A DNA stretch of 59,070 nt from Candidatus Aminicenantes bacterium (lineage in GTDB: Bacteria > Acidobacteriota > Aminicenantia > UBA2199). Below are positions 1-8,445 of this stretch, one piece after another. The DNA lies in contig DSBM01000107.1 in NCBI GenBank assembly GCA_011049425.1, positions 1-59,070 on the forward strand, written 5' to 3'. A model generated the notes under the pieces. The model made no database searches and was not told the origin of the DNA. It was given only the letters and a program-made list of their open reading frames with translations. The stretch's first letter is position 1. Each line of letters starts with the position of its first letter. A program made the translations under genes and the position numbers.

Positions 1-126
1 AACCTGCCGTTTGCGTTCGCTTATGCTTTATGCCCTGCGGGTACTCTTCCTCACAACTGCTTACTGATTCCCAATATATGTTTACCCACACGAAACGTAA
101 TAGAACCCAACTTTTCAACTTTTTTT
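1..126 (-). repeat. Dispersed intergenic element, copy A
   Basis: On the minus strand this stretch reads AAAGTTGAAAAGTTGGGTTCT, then GTGTGGGT, then GAAGAGTACCC and GGGCATAAA. The same blocks in the same order occur at 10313-10425 on the plus strand. The AGTTGA block supplies the last codons and the stop of the adjoining YHS-protein gene. No gene is seen in the first 114 bases. Function unknown. Confidence 0.6.
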
Positions 127-378
127 TATTGACTCCAGATATCGGTCCCGGCAGGCCCTGGAGCAGAAATAATAGGTTTCACCGTTGATTTCCGCCTTTT
201 CGGCCTGGGTGATCGGCACCCAGGTGCCGCAAACCGGATCCTGTTTCATCTCTTCCGGAAGGGGCTTGCCCCCTCGGCCCCATTTTCCTGCCTCCCGGCG
301 TCGCCCGGAACGGGGAAAAAGCAAACGCCAGGCCAGGTAGATCGCCAGTGCGAAAAAAAGCAGGCGCAGCCACACCAT
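115..378 (-). CDS. Small membrane-anchored YHS-domain protein
   Basis: An 87-residue protein with one N-terminal membrane segment (about residues 3-21), a basic linker, and a C-terminal YHS-type metal-binding module: DPVCG with Cys50, then YYFCSRAC with Cys72 and Cys76. YHS domains occur in heavy-metal transport and oxygenase-associated proteins and probably bind a metal through the cysteines; the substrate here is unknown. A purine-rich ribosome site (GAGAGGTGAG) precedes the ATG. It follows the acyl-CoA dehydrogenase gene by 35 nt, so it is probably the last gene of that operon. The final residues are encoded inside a dispersed repeat (copy A), so the C-terminus may have been reshaped by repeat insertion. 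Confidence 0.75.
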   Translation of the reverse strand: MVWLRLLFFALAIYLAWRLLFPRSGRRREAGKWGRGGKPLPEEMKQDPVCGTWVPITQAEKAEINGETYYFCSRACRDRYLESIKKS

Positions 379-413
379 GGTTTCTCACCTCTCTCCCGAA
401 CCAGGTGCCATGG

Positions 414-1556
414 TCAGTGTTTGCCCAGAATTTCCAGAGAGATCACATGTTTCTGGATTTCGTTGGTGCCTTCATAGATCTGCAGGAGTTTAGCGTCTCT
501 CATCATTTTTTCCACCGGATATTCTTTCATGTATCCGTAGCCGCCCATGAGTTGGACCGCTTCAACAGTGACATGCATGGCCACATCCGTTGCCAGAACC
601 TTGGCCATGGCGGATTCCTTGGATGCCTTTATGCCTTGGTCCAGCATCCAGGCGGAGCGGTAAACCATCAGACGGGCGCTCTCGATCTGGGTGGCAATGT
701 CGGCCAGTTTAAAGGCATTGTGCTGAAAGTGCGCGACCGGTTGGCCGAATTGGATGCGGTTGCGGCTGTATTCCAAAGCTTCCTCATAGGCGGCGCGCGC
801 CACGCCGACGCCCCCGGCACCCACGGCGGGGCGGGCGTAGTCGAGCGTCTTCATGGCGATAATAAAACCGAAGCCCTCCCTGCGCAACAGGTTGGCAGCC
901 GGGATGTGGACATCGTCAAAAAAGATTTCCGCCGTGTTGGATGCCCGGTGCCCCATTTTGTTTTCGTGTTTGCCCACAGTGACGCCGGGGGCGTCCATGA
1001 GCACGATAAAAGCCGATAACCCGCGGGCTCCACGGGTGGGATCGGTGGAGGCGAACATGACGCCGAATTTGGCCACTCCCGCGTTGGTGATAAAGGTCTT
1101 GGAACCGTTGATCACGTATTCATCGCCATTTTTAACCGCGGTGGTCTTGATGGCGGCATTATCGGAACCCGCTTCCCGTTCGGTCAATCCGAAACAGGCG
1201 AAAGTCATTTCGCGGGTCATGGGCTCAAGCCATTGCCGTTTCTGCTCATCCGTGCCGAACAGGACAATTGGGGTTGTGGCCAGGGTGTTGGCCATCATTG
1301 AGGTGTACATGCCGGCACAGCCCCATGCCAGTTCTTCGCATACCACGGCGTTGGTAAGGCTGGAGAATCCCGTGCCGCCGTATTCTTCGGGGATTCCGGA
1401 GGTCAGGAATCCGACGGCGAAAGCTTTCTCCATGACTTCCATGGCAAACTCGTTCTTTTCGTCGTATTCTCCGGCTACGGGGCGGATCTCATTGCGGGCG
1501 AATTCCCGCGTCAATTCCTGCAATTCAAGTTGCTCTTCGTCCAGGGAAAAATCCAT
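414..1556 (-). CDS. Acyl-CoA dehydrogenase
   Basis: A 380-residue FAD-dependent acyl-CoA dehydrogenase, the usual length for the family. It oxidises an acyl-CoA to the 2,3-enoyl-CoA and passes electrons to electron-transfer flavoprotein. Visible motifs are FGLTEREAGSD near residue 125 (flavin and substrate contact), a GGYGYMKEYPVEKMMRDAK segment near the C-terminus, and YEGTNEIQ with Glu362 at the usual catalytic-base position. The start has a GGAGAGGG ribosome site. It lies 19 nt after the kinase-TPR gene and is probably co-transcribed with it. Chain length or branched-chain specificity cannot be read from sequence alone. Confidence 0.93.
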   Translation of the reverse strand: MDFSLDEEQLELQELTREFARNEIRPVAGEYDEKNEFAMEVMEKAFAVGFLTSGIPEEYGGTGFSSLTNAVVCEELAWGCAGMYTSMMANTLATTPIVLFGTDEQKRQWLEPMTREMTFACFGLTEREAGSDNAAIKTTAVKNGDEYVINGSKTFITNAGVAKFGVMFASTDPTRGARGLSAFIVLMDAPGVTVGKHENKMGHRASNTAEIFFDDVHIPAANLLRREGFGFIIAMKTLDYARPAVGAGGVGVARAAYEEALEYSRNRIQFGQPVAHFQHNAFKLADIATQIESARLMVYRSAWMLDQGIKASKESAMAKVLATDVAMHVTVEAVQLMGGYGYMKEYPVEKMMRDAKLLQIYEGTNEIQKHVISLEILGKH

Positions 1557-1575
1557 GATTCCCTCTCCTTTTTGA

Positions 1576-3936
1576 TTATTGGGTGTGAAGGGTTTTGATT
1601 ATGTTTAACACTTCCTGTGCACTTTGATATCGTTCTTCGCGTTTCTTGGCCATGCATTTTTCAACCACCTCTTCCAGGCGGTCGGGGGTATCGGGCCGCA
1701 ACTGCCGCATGGATGGGACGCCTTCGAAAAGGTGCTGATAGAAAACATTTTCGCCCTTAAAGGGCACTCGACCGGTGATCAGGTGAAACACGGTGGCCCC
1801 GACTGAGTAGATGTCGGTGCGGTGGTCGGTGGGCTGTCCCTGAATCTGTTCAGGAGACATGTAGTAGGGGGTTCCGGTAATAATGCCGCTTTCACCCTTT
1901 TTCATATCGCCGCGGATCACGGCCAGTCCGAAATCCATGATCTTGATCTCTTTCTGACGGGTGATCATGATGTTGTGGGGCTTGATGTCGCGGTGGATAA
2001 TGCCCTTGCGGTGCGAATAATCCAGGGCTTTGAGGACCTTGATGGTGATATACAACACCTGGGGAATAGAGAATTGGCGGTTGTTGCGAATCAGGGACAT
2101 GAAGTTTTCACCTTCAATGAACTCCATGGAAATAAAATGATCGTCTCCCAGTTGTCCCACGTCATAGACAGTGACGATATTGGAATGGGAAAGAGAGGCC
2201 GTAGAGCGGGCTTCCGTGTAGAACCGTTCCAAGCTGCGCTTGTCCTTGATCAGGCTGGCATTCAGGACCTTGAGTGCCACAATGCGTTGCAGAACCGTGT
2301 CTTCGGCTTTGTACACGGTTCCCATGCCGCCTTCACCCACTTTGCGGATAATTCGATACCGCTGGGAGGAATCCTCTTGTACCAGGGCCATCTCTTTGTA
2401 TTTCTGGATCAGGTTTTCTACGTCTTTGAGCCGCTGGTGGACATCTTTGTAGGAGTAATTCTCGCTGAGGACCATCTGGTAGATGGAGTGGGCTTTCTTG
2501 AAATCACCGGCATTTTCTTCCGCCTGTCCCAACAGGTAATACCAGTCGATGTTTTTGGGCGAGATGGTTTGGTCGGCAAGCAACTTGCCGAGTTTTTCAA
2601 TCACCAGTTGGTGCTTGCGATGTTTCAGGAAAATGGTCGCCATCTGGGTGATGGAGGCCAAGTAATCCGGTGAGTTGGGGTGAACCTGCTGGAAGTTTGC
2701 CAGGGCGCGTTTCTCATCGTCCACTTTGAGGAAAGATCCCCCCGCCTTAAAATATTCCCCGGCTTTTTCAAAGAGTTCTCCGGCTTTCTGGAAGCGTTTG
2801 TATTTCAAATAGATGTCCGCGGCGGGCTTCCACTGATGTGCCATTTCGAACATCTTGGCCGCTTCCTCTTCCTTTTCCGCTTTCAGGTAATTTTCCGCAG
2901 CGGCCGCAAAATTCTGGTTCATGAAATAGCAATATGCGGCTTTCTCAAAACTACGATCCCATTCAAACAGCTCCGCGGCCCGGGTGTAATCTTCTCCCTT
3001 CAGGTACCATTCCGCGGCTTCCCGGGTATTTCCCCGGGCAAAGGAATCCTCTCCCCGTAGCTGGTACGCCACGCGGTGCTGACCTAGTTTTTCGTACAGG
3101 TCGGCCGCGCGTATGGGCATCTGGGCTTTCTCGTACAATTTGGCGGCTTCTTCAATCCGCTCCATCTTTTGCGCCAGTTCAGCGGCTTTGTCGAACTTGT
3201 CCTGCTGCACCAGCAAGTTAAATGCCCGTTCGTTTTCTCCCACCCGGGTATACAGTTCCACCGCCTTCATGAGGTCCTGTTCCAGGCGCGAATCCTTATG
3301 GAAACCTCCGCTTGTGTCCGCGTTGGAGAGGAACCATTTCTCGAAGTTTATGGCCGCACGTTTCAGGTTGCCGTCTTTTTCGTAAATATAGGCCGCTTTT
3401 TTAAAAAAACCTTTGCGTTCATAGATTTGGGCGGCTTTCTCAAACCGTTCATAGTTGTAATAAATCTCAGCAGCTTCCTGAAAGCGGTTGTTGGATTCCA
3501 ACAGGGAACAGGCCGCTTCGATGTTGCGGCGTTTCAGGTACAAGCGGATAATGCCGTCGAGGTGGCCGATCCGCTTGTAAATTTCAATGGCCTGGGTTTC
3601 GCGGTTCAGGCGTTCGTTTAATTCCCCCATTTCGGTAAACAGCTGTCCGTCTTCATATGTTTTCAGCGCTTTGCGAAAATCTCCAATCTCTTCGTAGATT
3701 TTTCCGGCTTTAAGGAAATTGCCTTCTTTTGCGGTCTTTCTTGCCTGGGAAACGAGGTAGTATCTGCGAAAAAGCATGGAATAGAGGGCATCAAAAAAGG
3801 ACTTGTCTTGCACATTGAGGATTTTTGCGATCTTTAGAAGTTCATAGACGAGTTTTAGCGCTACCACCACAGCGATCAGGATCAGGACGAGTTTGATCTC
3901 TCGGTGGTTCTTTATTGTGTCCAGTATTGCGTCCAT
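1576..3936 (-). CDS. Membrane-anchored TPR protein with C-terminal Ser/Thr kinase
   Basis: A 786-residue protein with an inverted architecture. A single N-terminal membrane helix (about residues 15-31) is followed by about 450 residues of TPR-like helical repeats (recurring A-x-x-YEK pairs) and a C-terminal protein kinase domain from about 530. The kinase has GEGGMGTVY (glycine loop), VALKVL (ATP lysine), HRDIKPHN (catalytic loop), DFGLAV (magnesium) and GTPYYMSPEQ, so it should be active and cytoplasmic. The ATG at 3936 is preferred over the upstream TTG at 3975 because a TTGATT-17-TATACT promoter (3954-3982) lies between them. The targets of the kinase are unknown. It is divergent from the Clp/LpxC operon across about 235 bp. 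Confidence 0.9.
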   Translation of the reverse strand: MDAILDTIKNHREIKLVLILIAVVVALKLVYELLKIAKILNVQDKSFFDALYSMLFRRYYLVSQARKTAKEGNFLKAGKIYEEIGDFRKALKTYEDGQLFTEMGELNERLNRETQAIEIYKRIGHLDGIIRLYLKRRNIEAACSLLESNNRFQEAAEIYYNYERFEKAAQIYERKGFFKKAAYIYEKDGNLKRAAINFEKWFLSNADTSGGFHKDSRLEQDLMKAVELYTRVGENERAFNLLVQQDKFDKAAELAQKMERIEEAAKLYEKAQMPIRAADLYEKLGQHRVAYQLRGEDSFARGNTREAAEWYLKGEDYTRAAELFEWDRSFEKAAYCYFMNQNFAAAAENYLKAEKEEEAAKMFEMAHQWKPAADIYLKYKRFQKAGELFEKAGEYFKAGGSFLKVDDEKRALANFQQVHPNSPDYLASITQMATIFLKHRKHQLVIEKLGKLLADQTISPKNIDWYYLLGQAEENAGDFKKAHSIYQMVLSENYSYKDVHQRLKDVENLIQKYKEMALVQEDSSQRYRIIRKVGEGGMGTVYKAEDTVLQRIVALKVLNASLIKDKRSLERFYTEARSTASLSHSNIVTVYDVGQLGDDHFISMEFIEGENFMSLIRNNRQFSIPQVLYITIKVLKALDYSHRKGIIHRDIKPHNIMITRQKEIKIMDFGLAVIRGDMKKGESGIITGTPYYMSPEQIQGQPTDHRTDIYSVGATVFHLITGRVPFKGENVFYQHLFEGVPSMRQLRPDTPDRLEEVVEKCMAKKREERYQSAQEVLNIIKTLHTQ

Positions 3937-3953
3937 GCCGGCCTGGGCTGAAA

Positions 3954-3982
3954 AGTATAGCAAAGGCCCAATCAAAAATCAA
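3954..3982 (-). promoter_or_regulatory. Promoter of the kinase-TPR gene
   Basis: -35 TTGATT (3982-3977), 17-bp spacer, -10 TATACT (3959-3954). The expected start site leaves only about 10 nt before the ATG at 3936 and no ribosome-binding site is visible. Confidence 0.6.
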
Positions 3983-3987
3983 TTGAA

Positions 3988-4016
3988 TTGACATTCGCCG
4001 GCTGAACTCATATAAT
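3988..4016 (+). promoter_or_regulatory. Consensus sigma70 promoter of the clp-lpxC operon
   Basis: A perfect match: TTGACA (3988-3993), 17-bp spacer, TATAAT (4011-4016). It drives the ClpC-like gene and the LpxC fusion with a leader of about 150 nt. Its -35 box lies only 5 bp from the -35 box of the divergent kinase promoter. Confidence 0.8.
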
Positions 4017-4023
4017 GAAAGCC

Positions 4024-4040
4024 AATTCCAGCCTGGAATT
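4024..4040 (+). promoter_or_regulatory. Palindrome at the clp-lpxC transcription start (putative operator)
   Basis: AATTCCAG-C-CTGGAATT is a perfect inverted repeat with 8-bp arms and a 1-nt centre. It begins 7 nt after the -10 box, exactly where transcription should start. The position fits a repressor operator; the binding protein is unknown. Confidence 0.5.
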
Positions 4041-4171
4041 TCTGCGCCGCTATCTTTGATGAGTGCGGGAAACAGGATGGAACAGCCATGTTCCCGTAGC
4101 CGGGGACTTTACCTCCGTTGCGGCTGCGCAAACGTCGTGGCCGGCAGGTATTCGGGACAGCGGGAAAGACG

Positions 4172-7120
4172 ATGACGCTTCAAGTCAGTCAACTGAAAAA
4201 CACCAACGAATTCCGCCAGGTGTTTTTCCCGGATCTGAAACTGGATGATCGCACCCTGAACTGGGAGACCACCGAGGAGTTGCTCCAATATGATATCCAC
4301 ATGCTGGATGCCCTGATCCGGGCGGAGAGCCTGCATAAACTCAAGCATTACGCGGTGAAAGAAGGCGTGGCCCTTTTTGATCCGGACCCGGTATCCGCGT
4401 TGGCCAGAATTCGCAAATATCTGGCCCGGTTCGATTCCAAGTTGTTTCTGTTTGGTCGCTCGGAACGCCAGACTTTTGGGTTTGTGCTGGAGAATCTGGG
4501 CGAATATCTCTATCGGCGAGACAGGGTCGGCAGTGACCGTGAGCGGCAGCAATTATTCCGTGACTACCGTTTCTGGGCGGAAAACTTTTTTACCATTCTG
4601 GATCAGAAGCTGACGGGCATGATTGTCCAGGTGGATGATGAAGAGGAGATCGAGACCGAAAGGCCATACCTGCGCTTTGAAAGTGATGCCATCCGCATTC
4701 CCCTCTATCCCTTTGTGCTGATACGGGATCAACGCCGCCTGTTTCTGGAACGGATGATTCCCGGGGGATTGGAATACCTGGATATCACGGAGGGCCATCA
4801 CCGCCGGTTTACCCGCAAAGATCTGGATATCCCCGTGTTTACCTACCTGTGTTCGCTCCTGGATATCGAGAGTGCCCGCCTGGTGGCGTCGCGGTTGACT
4901 CCCGGGGACCACGAACTGACGGATAAACTTGATCTGCTGGAGCGGGCAATCAGCCTGTATGCAGACCGGGCTTTTCCCACCTGCCTGGAAATTCTTGAGC
5001 GTTTGTCACCGGAACGCATGCACTACCCGCTCCTGGTGCTGATGAAAGCGCGCTGTCATCTTGCCTTAAAACAATTCGCCGAGATGCGGCACCTGCTACA
5101 GAAGTTCGTGCTGTTTTTTCCCTTTTATGCCGATACCTTTGAGTTAATGGGGGACGCATCGCGCCTGGAAGGAAAGTTCGAACGGGCGGTTGGTTTCTAC
5201 GAAAAGTTTCTGCGTCTTTCCCATTCAAACAGTGTGACCGAAAAGGTGAAAGCCGTTCGGGAACGCATGAAAACGGAGCAGCCGAAGGAACCCCGTCCGG
5301 ATGAACCGTTCCTGGAGATCAGTCCGTCGAGCGAGACGGCGTTGCCCGATTTGGTGGGGCGTGAGCGGGAAATCCGCCAGATGATGGAGATCCTGATTTC
5401 CGGCAGCCGCTCCAATATCCTGCTGGTGGGAGAGAGCGGAGTCGGTCGCAGCGCCCTGATCTCGGCATTATCCCGCCGCATGGTTGATGGTGATGTCCCG
5501 GGCATGATAGAAGCCCGGGGGATGCGGGAGATCAATTTTCTGCACCTGTTGGCCGGCGCAAAGTATCGGGGCCAGTTCGAGGAAAAGGCGCTGAAGTTGC
5601 TCAACGATTTCTCTCGCTGCAACGACATCCTGGTACTCGAGGATATCCATTTAATGATGTCTCCGGGCGGAGCTCGGGGGACTTCACTGGATCTGGTCAA
5701 CATTCTCAAGCCATTCCTGCGCGACGGTTCTATCCAGGTCATCGCCACCACCAATTACGAGGAAATGAAAAACACGGTGGAGAGGGATCATACCTTAATG
5801 GGTTATCTGCAGAGTGTCCAGGTTTCTGAACTCTCCAACAAAGACATACAAATAATTCTGCGCCGCAGAGCGGATGCGGCGGCCCGGGATCTGCGTATCG
5901 ACGTAAAGGACGGCGTTCTTGAAATCGTGGCGGAGAGCGCCGGACGCCACTTGAAGTCCCGGCGTTTGCCCTTGTCCGCGTTGCTTTTGCTGGAACGTTG
6001 TTTCGCCAAGATAAAACTCAAAGTCCATGCCGGATACTCCCGGCGCATGGAGTTGACCGAGGACGACGTCACTGAAGCCCTGGCGGATATACTCAACCTG
6101 CCCCAGAGCCGGCTTTCCGTCTCTATGAACCTCGTGCTCTCCGACCTGCCAAATCGCTTAAGCCGGCAGATTGTTGGCCAGGATAACGCATTGCGGCGAC
6201 TTTCCGCCGTGGTGACCATGAACAAGCTGGACCTGGGAGTGAAATCCCGCAGACCCGACGGCGTGTTTCTTTTCGTGGGTCCCACCGGGGTAGGAAAAAC
6301 TGAGACCGCGCTGGCGTTGGCGCGGGCCCTTTACGGTTCGGAAGATCATCTTATCCGCATTGACATGTCGGAATACATGGAGCGTTTCACCTATTCACGT
6401 TTTGTGGGCGCCGCGCCGGGGTATGTGGGTTACCAGGATACGAACCAACTCACCGACCGGGTACGCCAGAACCCTTTCTCTATTATCCTGTTGGATGAAG
6501 TAGAAAAAGCGGATGCCCAGCTGCTGAATATCTTTTTGCAGGTCTTTGACGCCGGTCGCCTGACGGATGCCCGGGGCAACGTGGTGGATTTTTCCCATAC
6601 CACGTTTATCATGACATCCAACATCGGCACCTCGCTTTTCCAGGCGGAACGCCTGGGTTTCCAGGGGGATTCCTCCGGGCGCGGGGTTTCGCGAGCGGCA
6701 CGGGAGAAAGCGTTGCGGCGTTTCTTTACCCCGGAATTTTTGAACCGTGTGGACGAAATCGTCTATTTCCGCCACCTGGACAAGGCAAACATCCTGCGGA
6801 TTATTGAACTGCAACTGGAACCCGTGCGCCGGCAGTTGCAACGCCAGGGCAAGTGCCTGGTGGTCGAAGACGGTGTGCTGGAAGTTCTTGCCGCCGAAGG
6901 ATATTCCCTGGAGTTTGGTGCCAGGAACCTGACACGGGTGATCCAGAATCGGTTGTTGGAGCCCATCTCCCGGGTGGCACTGGGAGCGGAGTGGGCAAAC
7001 GCCGGCAAGGTGGAATGCGTGTTACAAAAAAATGAGATTGTGGTTAATGTGGGGATAAACGCGGCCGAAGAAGCCGTGGATAAGCATTCCCTGGTTGAGA
7101 AGGAGTCGGTAACAACATGA
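4172..7120 (+). CDS. ClpC/ClpB-like AAA+ unfoldase with novel TPR-containing N-terminus
   Basis: A 982-residue double-AAA+ protein. Residues 1 to about 390 are not a Clp N-domain; they include TPR-like helices around 280-350. D1 has a degenerate Walker A, GESGVGRS near residue 418 (Lys replaced by Arg), a keyed pore loop AGAKYRGQFEE, and an ILVLEDIH Walker B variant. D2 is intact: GPTGVGKT near 703, pore loop GYVGY, ILLDEVEKA, and sensor region MTSNIG. An LGF tripeptide after the MTSN motif sits where ClpC carries its ClpP-docking VGF loop, suggesting it can feed a protease (inference). ATG 4172 is preferred; an in-frame TTG at 4118 is a less likely start. Its TGA overlaps the next gene's ATG, so translation is coupled to the LpxC fusion. 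Confidence 0.88.
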   Translation: MTLQVSQLKNTNEFRQVFFPDLKLDDRTLNWETTEELLQYDIHMLDALIRAESLHKLKHYAVKEGVALFDPDPVSALARIRKYLARFDSKLFLFGRSERQTFGFVLENLGEYLYRRDRVGSDRERQQLFRDYRFWAENFFTILDQKLTGMIVQVDDEEEIETERPYLRFESDAIRIPLYPFVLIRDQRRLFLERMIPGGLEYLDITEGHHRRFTRKDLDIPVFTYLCSLLDIESARLVASRLTPGDHELTDKLDLLERAISLYADRAFPTCLEILERLSPERMHYPLLVLMKARCHLALKQFAEMRHLLQKFVLFFPFYADTFELMGDASRLEGKFERAVGFYEKFLRLSHSNSVTEKVKAVRERMKTEQPKEPRPDEPFLEISPSSETALPDLVGREREIRQMMEILISGSRSNILLVGESGVGRSALISALSRRMVDGDVPGMIEARGMREINFLHLLAGAKYRGQFEEKALKLLNDFSRCNDILVLEDIHLMMSPGGARGTSLDLVNILKPFLRDGSIQVIATTNYEEMKNTVERDHTLMGYLQSVQVSELSNKDIQIILRRRADAAARDLRIDVKDGVLEIVAESAGRHLKSRRLPLSALLLLERCFAKIKLKVHAGYSRRMELTEDDVTEALADILNLPQSRLSVSMNLVLSDLPNRLSRQIVGQDNALRRLSAVVTMNKLDLGVKSRRPDGVFLFVGPTGVGKTETALALARALYGSEDHLIRIDMSEYMERFTYSRFVGAAPGYVGYQDTNQLTDRVRQNPFSIILLDEVEKADAQLLNIFLQVFDAGRLTDARGNVVDFSHTTFIMTSNIGTSLFQAERLGFQGDSSGRGVSRAAREKALRRFFTPEFLNRVDEIVYFRHLDKANILRIIELQLEPVRRQLQRQGKCLVVEDGVLEVLAAEGYSLEFGARNLTRVIQNRLLEPISRVALGAEWANAGKVECVLQKNEIVVNVGINAAEEAVDKHSLVEKESVTT

Positions 7121-8445
7121 AAAAGGTTCTGGTGGTTGATGACGAAAAAAACATCCAGGTTTCCCTGGCGTCCATTCTGGAAGACGAAGGATACCACACT
7201 TTTTTTGCTTCTTCCGGAGAAGAGGCGGTGGAAAAAATCGCCAACATCAATCCGGATGCGGTTCTTCTGGATATCTGGCTGCCCGGCATAGACGGTCTGG
7301 AAACCCTGGACCGCATCCTTACCCTGGATCCATCCCAGATTGTGATCATGATTTCCGGCCACGGCAGTATCACCACCGCCGTGCGTGCGGTGAAAATCGG
7401 GGCCTATGATTTCCTGGAAAAACCCCTGAGTCTGGACAAGGTGATCTTTGTACTCAAACGCGGGCTGGAGCACAAACAGGTTCTGGAAGAAAACATCAAA
7501 CTCAGGTCGATGCTTGAGAAACAATCGGGAAAAGTGGAGCGGGAGCCGGAAGATCCCGGACGCAAGCGTGAAAGTTCAGGTGTGTTGACCTTTGACTATA
7601 CGGATCCGGATGTTTCCCGGCCCCAGCGCACGGTTCGGGAGTCCGGGATTTTTTACGGCATTGGTCTTCATTCCGGGCAAAAAACCGGCATGGTGATCAA
7701 ACCGTTGCCACTGGGCAAGGGCATCCGCTTTGAGAACATCTCGGAAAAGGGGTATGTCCCCGCCAGGGTGGAGTACCTGGATTCAACCAACCATGCCACG
7801 TCGGTAAAAAAGGACCGCCTCGAAGCGCGGACCATCGAACACCTGATGGCCGCCTTGCACGCATTCGGAATCACCAACCTGGCCATCAAGATCAACAAGG
7901 AAGTCCCGATCGGGGATGGATCGGCCTCGGCGTTCTGCGATTTTATTCGCAGCAGCGGTGTGGTGGACCAGGAAGGATTTATTCCCGAAGTCGTGATCGA
8001 CCGGCCCCTGGTGGTTGGAGAGGAATCACCGGAGGGACGCTATATCCGGGTGGATCCCGCAGATCGATTCGAAGTGCACTACACCCTGATCTATCCAAAA
8101 CCCCTGGGGCGGATTTTTCACCACTTTGTTCTCAACAGCCCCGAGAGTTTCGAAAAGGAGATTGCTCCGGCGCGCACGTACGGCTTTGTCCACGAAATGA
8201 ACGAGTTGTCTCAACTGGGACTCGCCGAAGGGGGACGCATGAACAACTTCATCCTTATCGACAAGGGAGAAGTCATCAACACGAAACTCCGTTTTCCCGA
8301 TGAGTTGGCGCGCCACAAAATCCTGGACATCATGGGTGATTTTTATCTGTTGGGGCGGCCCATCCGCGGCCGCATCACGGCCCAGAGAACCGGCCACGCG
8401 GACAACGCCCGTATGGTCAACCTGATCCGCGAAAAGTTCCTGTAA
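7117..8445 (+). CDS. lpxC: Response-regulator receiver fused to LpxC deacetylase
   Basis: A 442-residue fusion. Residues 1-120 form an NtrC-like receiver with Asp8 and Asp9, phospho-acceptor Asp52, Ser80 and Lys102. A linker (120-170) leads to a complete UDP-3-O-acyl-GlcNAc deacetylase (171-442), the committed zinc enzyme of lipid A synthesis. LpxC signatures are GIGLHSG (181-187), TIEHLMAAL with Glu241 and His242, DGSAS (267-271), ARTYGF, RHKILDIMGD with His400 and Asp404, and GHADN with His427. These match the zinc ligands (His79, His238, Asp242), base (Glu78) and His265 of E. coli LpxC, so the enzyme should be active. The normal family length is about 300; the extra N-terminus is the receiver. 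Start overlaps the clp stop (ATGA). Phosphorylation may control activity or stability (inference). Confidence 0.95.
   Translation: MKKVLVVDDEKNIQVSLASILEDEGYHTFFASSGEEAVEKIANINPDAVLLDIWLPGIDGLETLDRILTLDPSQIVIMISGHGSITTAVRAVKIGAYDFLEKPLSLDKVIFVLKRGLEHKQVLEENIKLRSMLEKQSGKVEREPEDPGRKRESSGVLTFDYTDPDVSRPQRTVRESGIFYGIGLHSGQKTGMVIKPLPLGKGIRFENISEKGYVPARVEYLDSTNHATSVKKDRLEARTIEHLMAALHAFGITNLAIKINKEVPIGDGSASAFCDFIRSSGVVDQEGFIPEVVIDRPLVVGEESPEGRYIRVDPADRFEVHYTLIYPKPLGRIFHHFVLNSPESFEKEIAPARTYGFVHEMNELSQLGLAEGGRMNNFILIDKGEVINTKLRFPDELARHKILDIMGDFYLLGRPIRGRITAQRTGHADNARMVNLIREKFL

Noticed and set aside
348-1019. Long plus-strand frame opposite the acyl-CoA dehydrogenase
   Set aside because: It is the antisense of a strongly conserved gene; its own translation has no domain and odd composition.
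1822-2673. 283-codon plus-strand frame opposite the kinase
   Set aside because: Antisense shadow of a conserved kinase domain; no recognisable family.
4118-4171. N-terminal extension of the Clp-like protein from TTG 4118
   Set aside because: Arg-rich, no ribosome site; ATG 4172 is better placed.
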